From positions 744,001 through 808,000 of the forward strand of contig NZ_CP032093.1 in NCBI RefSeq assembly GCF_003544875.1: a stretch of 64,000 nucleotides of DNA, written 5' to 3'. Below are positions 63,749-64,000 of the stretch, piece after piece. Within the stretch, counting starts at the first letter, position 1. Each line of letters begins with the position of its first letter. The notes under the pieces were generated by a model, which was given only the letters and a program-made list of their open reading frames with translations, was not told where the DNA came from and did no database searches. The DNA comes from Vibrio alfacsensis. Its GTDB lineage: Bacteria > Pseudomonadota > Gammaproteobacteria > Enterobacterales > Vibrionaceae. The translations under genes were made by a program, and so were the position numbers.

Positions 63749-63982
63749 TCAAGTTTCTTTCCAACCAGTTGGTTTAACTTTCGGCTTCTCAAAGGCGTTA
63801 TGTGCTGCAGTTAAGGCGTATTGCTTATCTACTGCAGATAAATGAAGTTTGCTGTAATCAAGGAATAGATGTGACCATAGTAACCAGAAGAATGCTTCTT
63901 CTACCCTACAATGAGTCGTTGCAACTAGAGTTCGTGATGTTGAATTGCTGTGCTAAAAACCGCGCAGAATTGAACGGACCTC
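63749..63982 (-). CDS. Hypothetical protein, probably frameshifted
   Basis: On the minus strand a frame ends RVEEAFFWLLWSHLFLDYSK, then LHLSAVDKQYALTAAHNAFE and ...KPTGWKET, stop at 63749. A candidate start MRSVQFCAVFSTAIQHH at 63982 is in another frame, with the shift near 63920. About 77 residues joined. The composition looks coding; no family recognised. The gene may extend beyond the window if the start is not the true one. Confidence 0.4.
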
Positions 63983-64000
63983 ATACTGTGTCTTCTGCAA

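Overview
The window reads as a chromosomal segment of a marine gammaproteobacterium, almost certainly a Vibrio. Support comes from the complete nqrABCDEF-apbE-nqrM cluster, an OmpK/Tsx-type porin, the argA / DUF2850 / mltA / tcdA-csdE / csdA / yajL / panE order, a yajG-ppiA-ampG cluster and a CsrB-type RNA with a VarA-like upstream site. The species cannot be fixed from this sequence alone. No rRNA, tRNA or CRISPR array was seen.

Layout. Bases 1-24,100 are AT-rich and accessory. In order they hold: the end of a CS1/alternate-type chaperone-usher fimbrial cluster (usher, chaperone, tip-type subunit, large lipoprotein); a BvgS/VieS-like hybrid sensor kinase with a VieA-like receiver-EAL-HTH regulator; and an AcfD-type lipoprotein with an M60 metallopeptidase motif and six added Ig/cadherin-like repeats. 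After these come a degraded IS3-family copy, pnuC, three small genes or fragments, an internally deleted IS5-family relic and a complete-ended IS3-family element with a GAC target duplication. Bases 24,175-63,000 are conserved core: argA, mltA, tRNA and sulfur-transfer genes (tcdA, csdE, csdA), yajL, panE, ompK, an ECF sigma/ChrR operon, ampG, ppiA, yajG, rlmG, bolA, the Na+-NQR operon with its maturation genes, a two-receiver diguanylate cyclase, dinB, a RecQ-family helicase, a GreA/B-like factor, yggN, an SNF transporter, small genes, proS, trmO, an AbgT-family transporter and yaiI. The right end is a CsrB-type sRNA gene.

How the parts fit. The left part looks like a surface and colonization module: fimbriae, a lipoprotein adhesin candidate and a secreted-type mucinase candidate, with a two-component c-di-GMP phosphodiesterase system between them. 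The REC-REC-GGDEF protein at 49-50 kb and the Csr RNA at 63 kb are further biofilm and virulence control parts. In the nqr region the six subunit genes are followed by apbE (attaches FMN to NqrB and NqrC) and nqrM (cluster maturation).

Quality. Many genes, including normally intact ones such as argA, mltA and ampG, are broken by one-base shifts at or next to short homopolymers, while the coding sense continues in the new frame. I read most of these as sequencing or assembly errors and describe the genes as whole units; true decay is not excluded in the accessory part, where shifts are densest.
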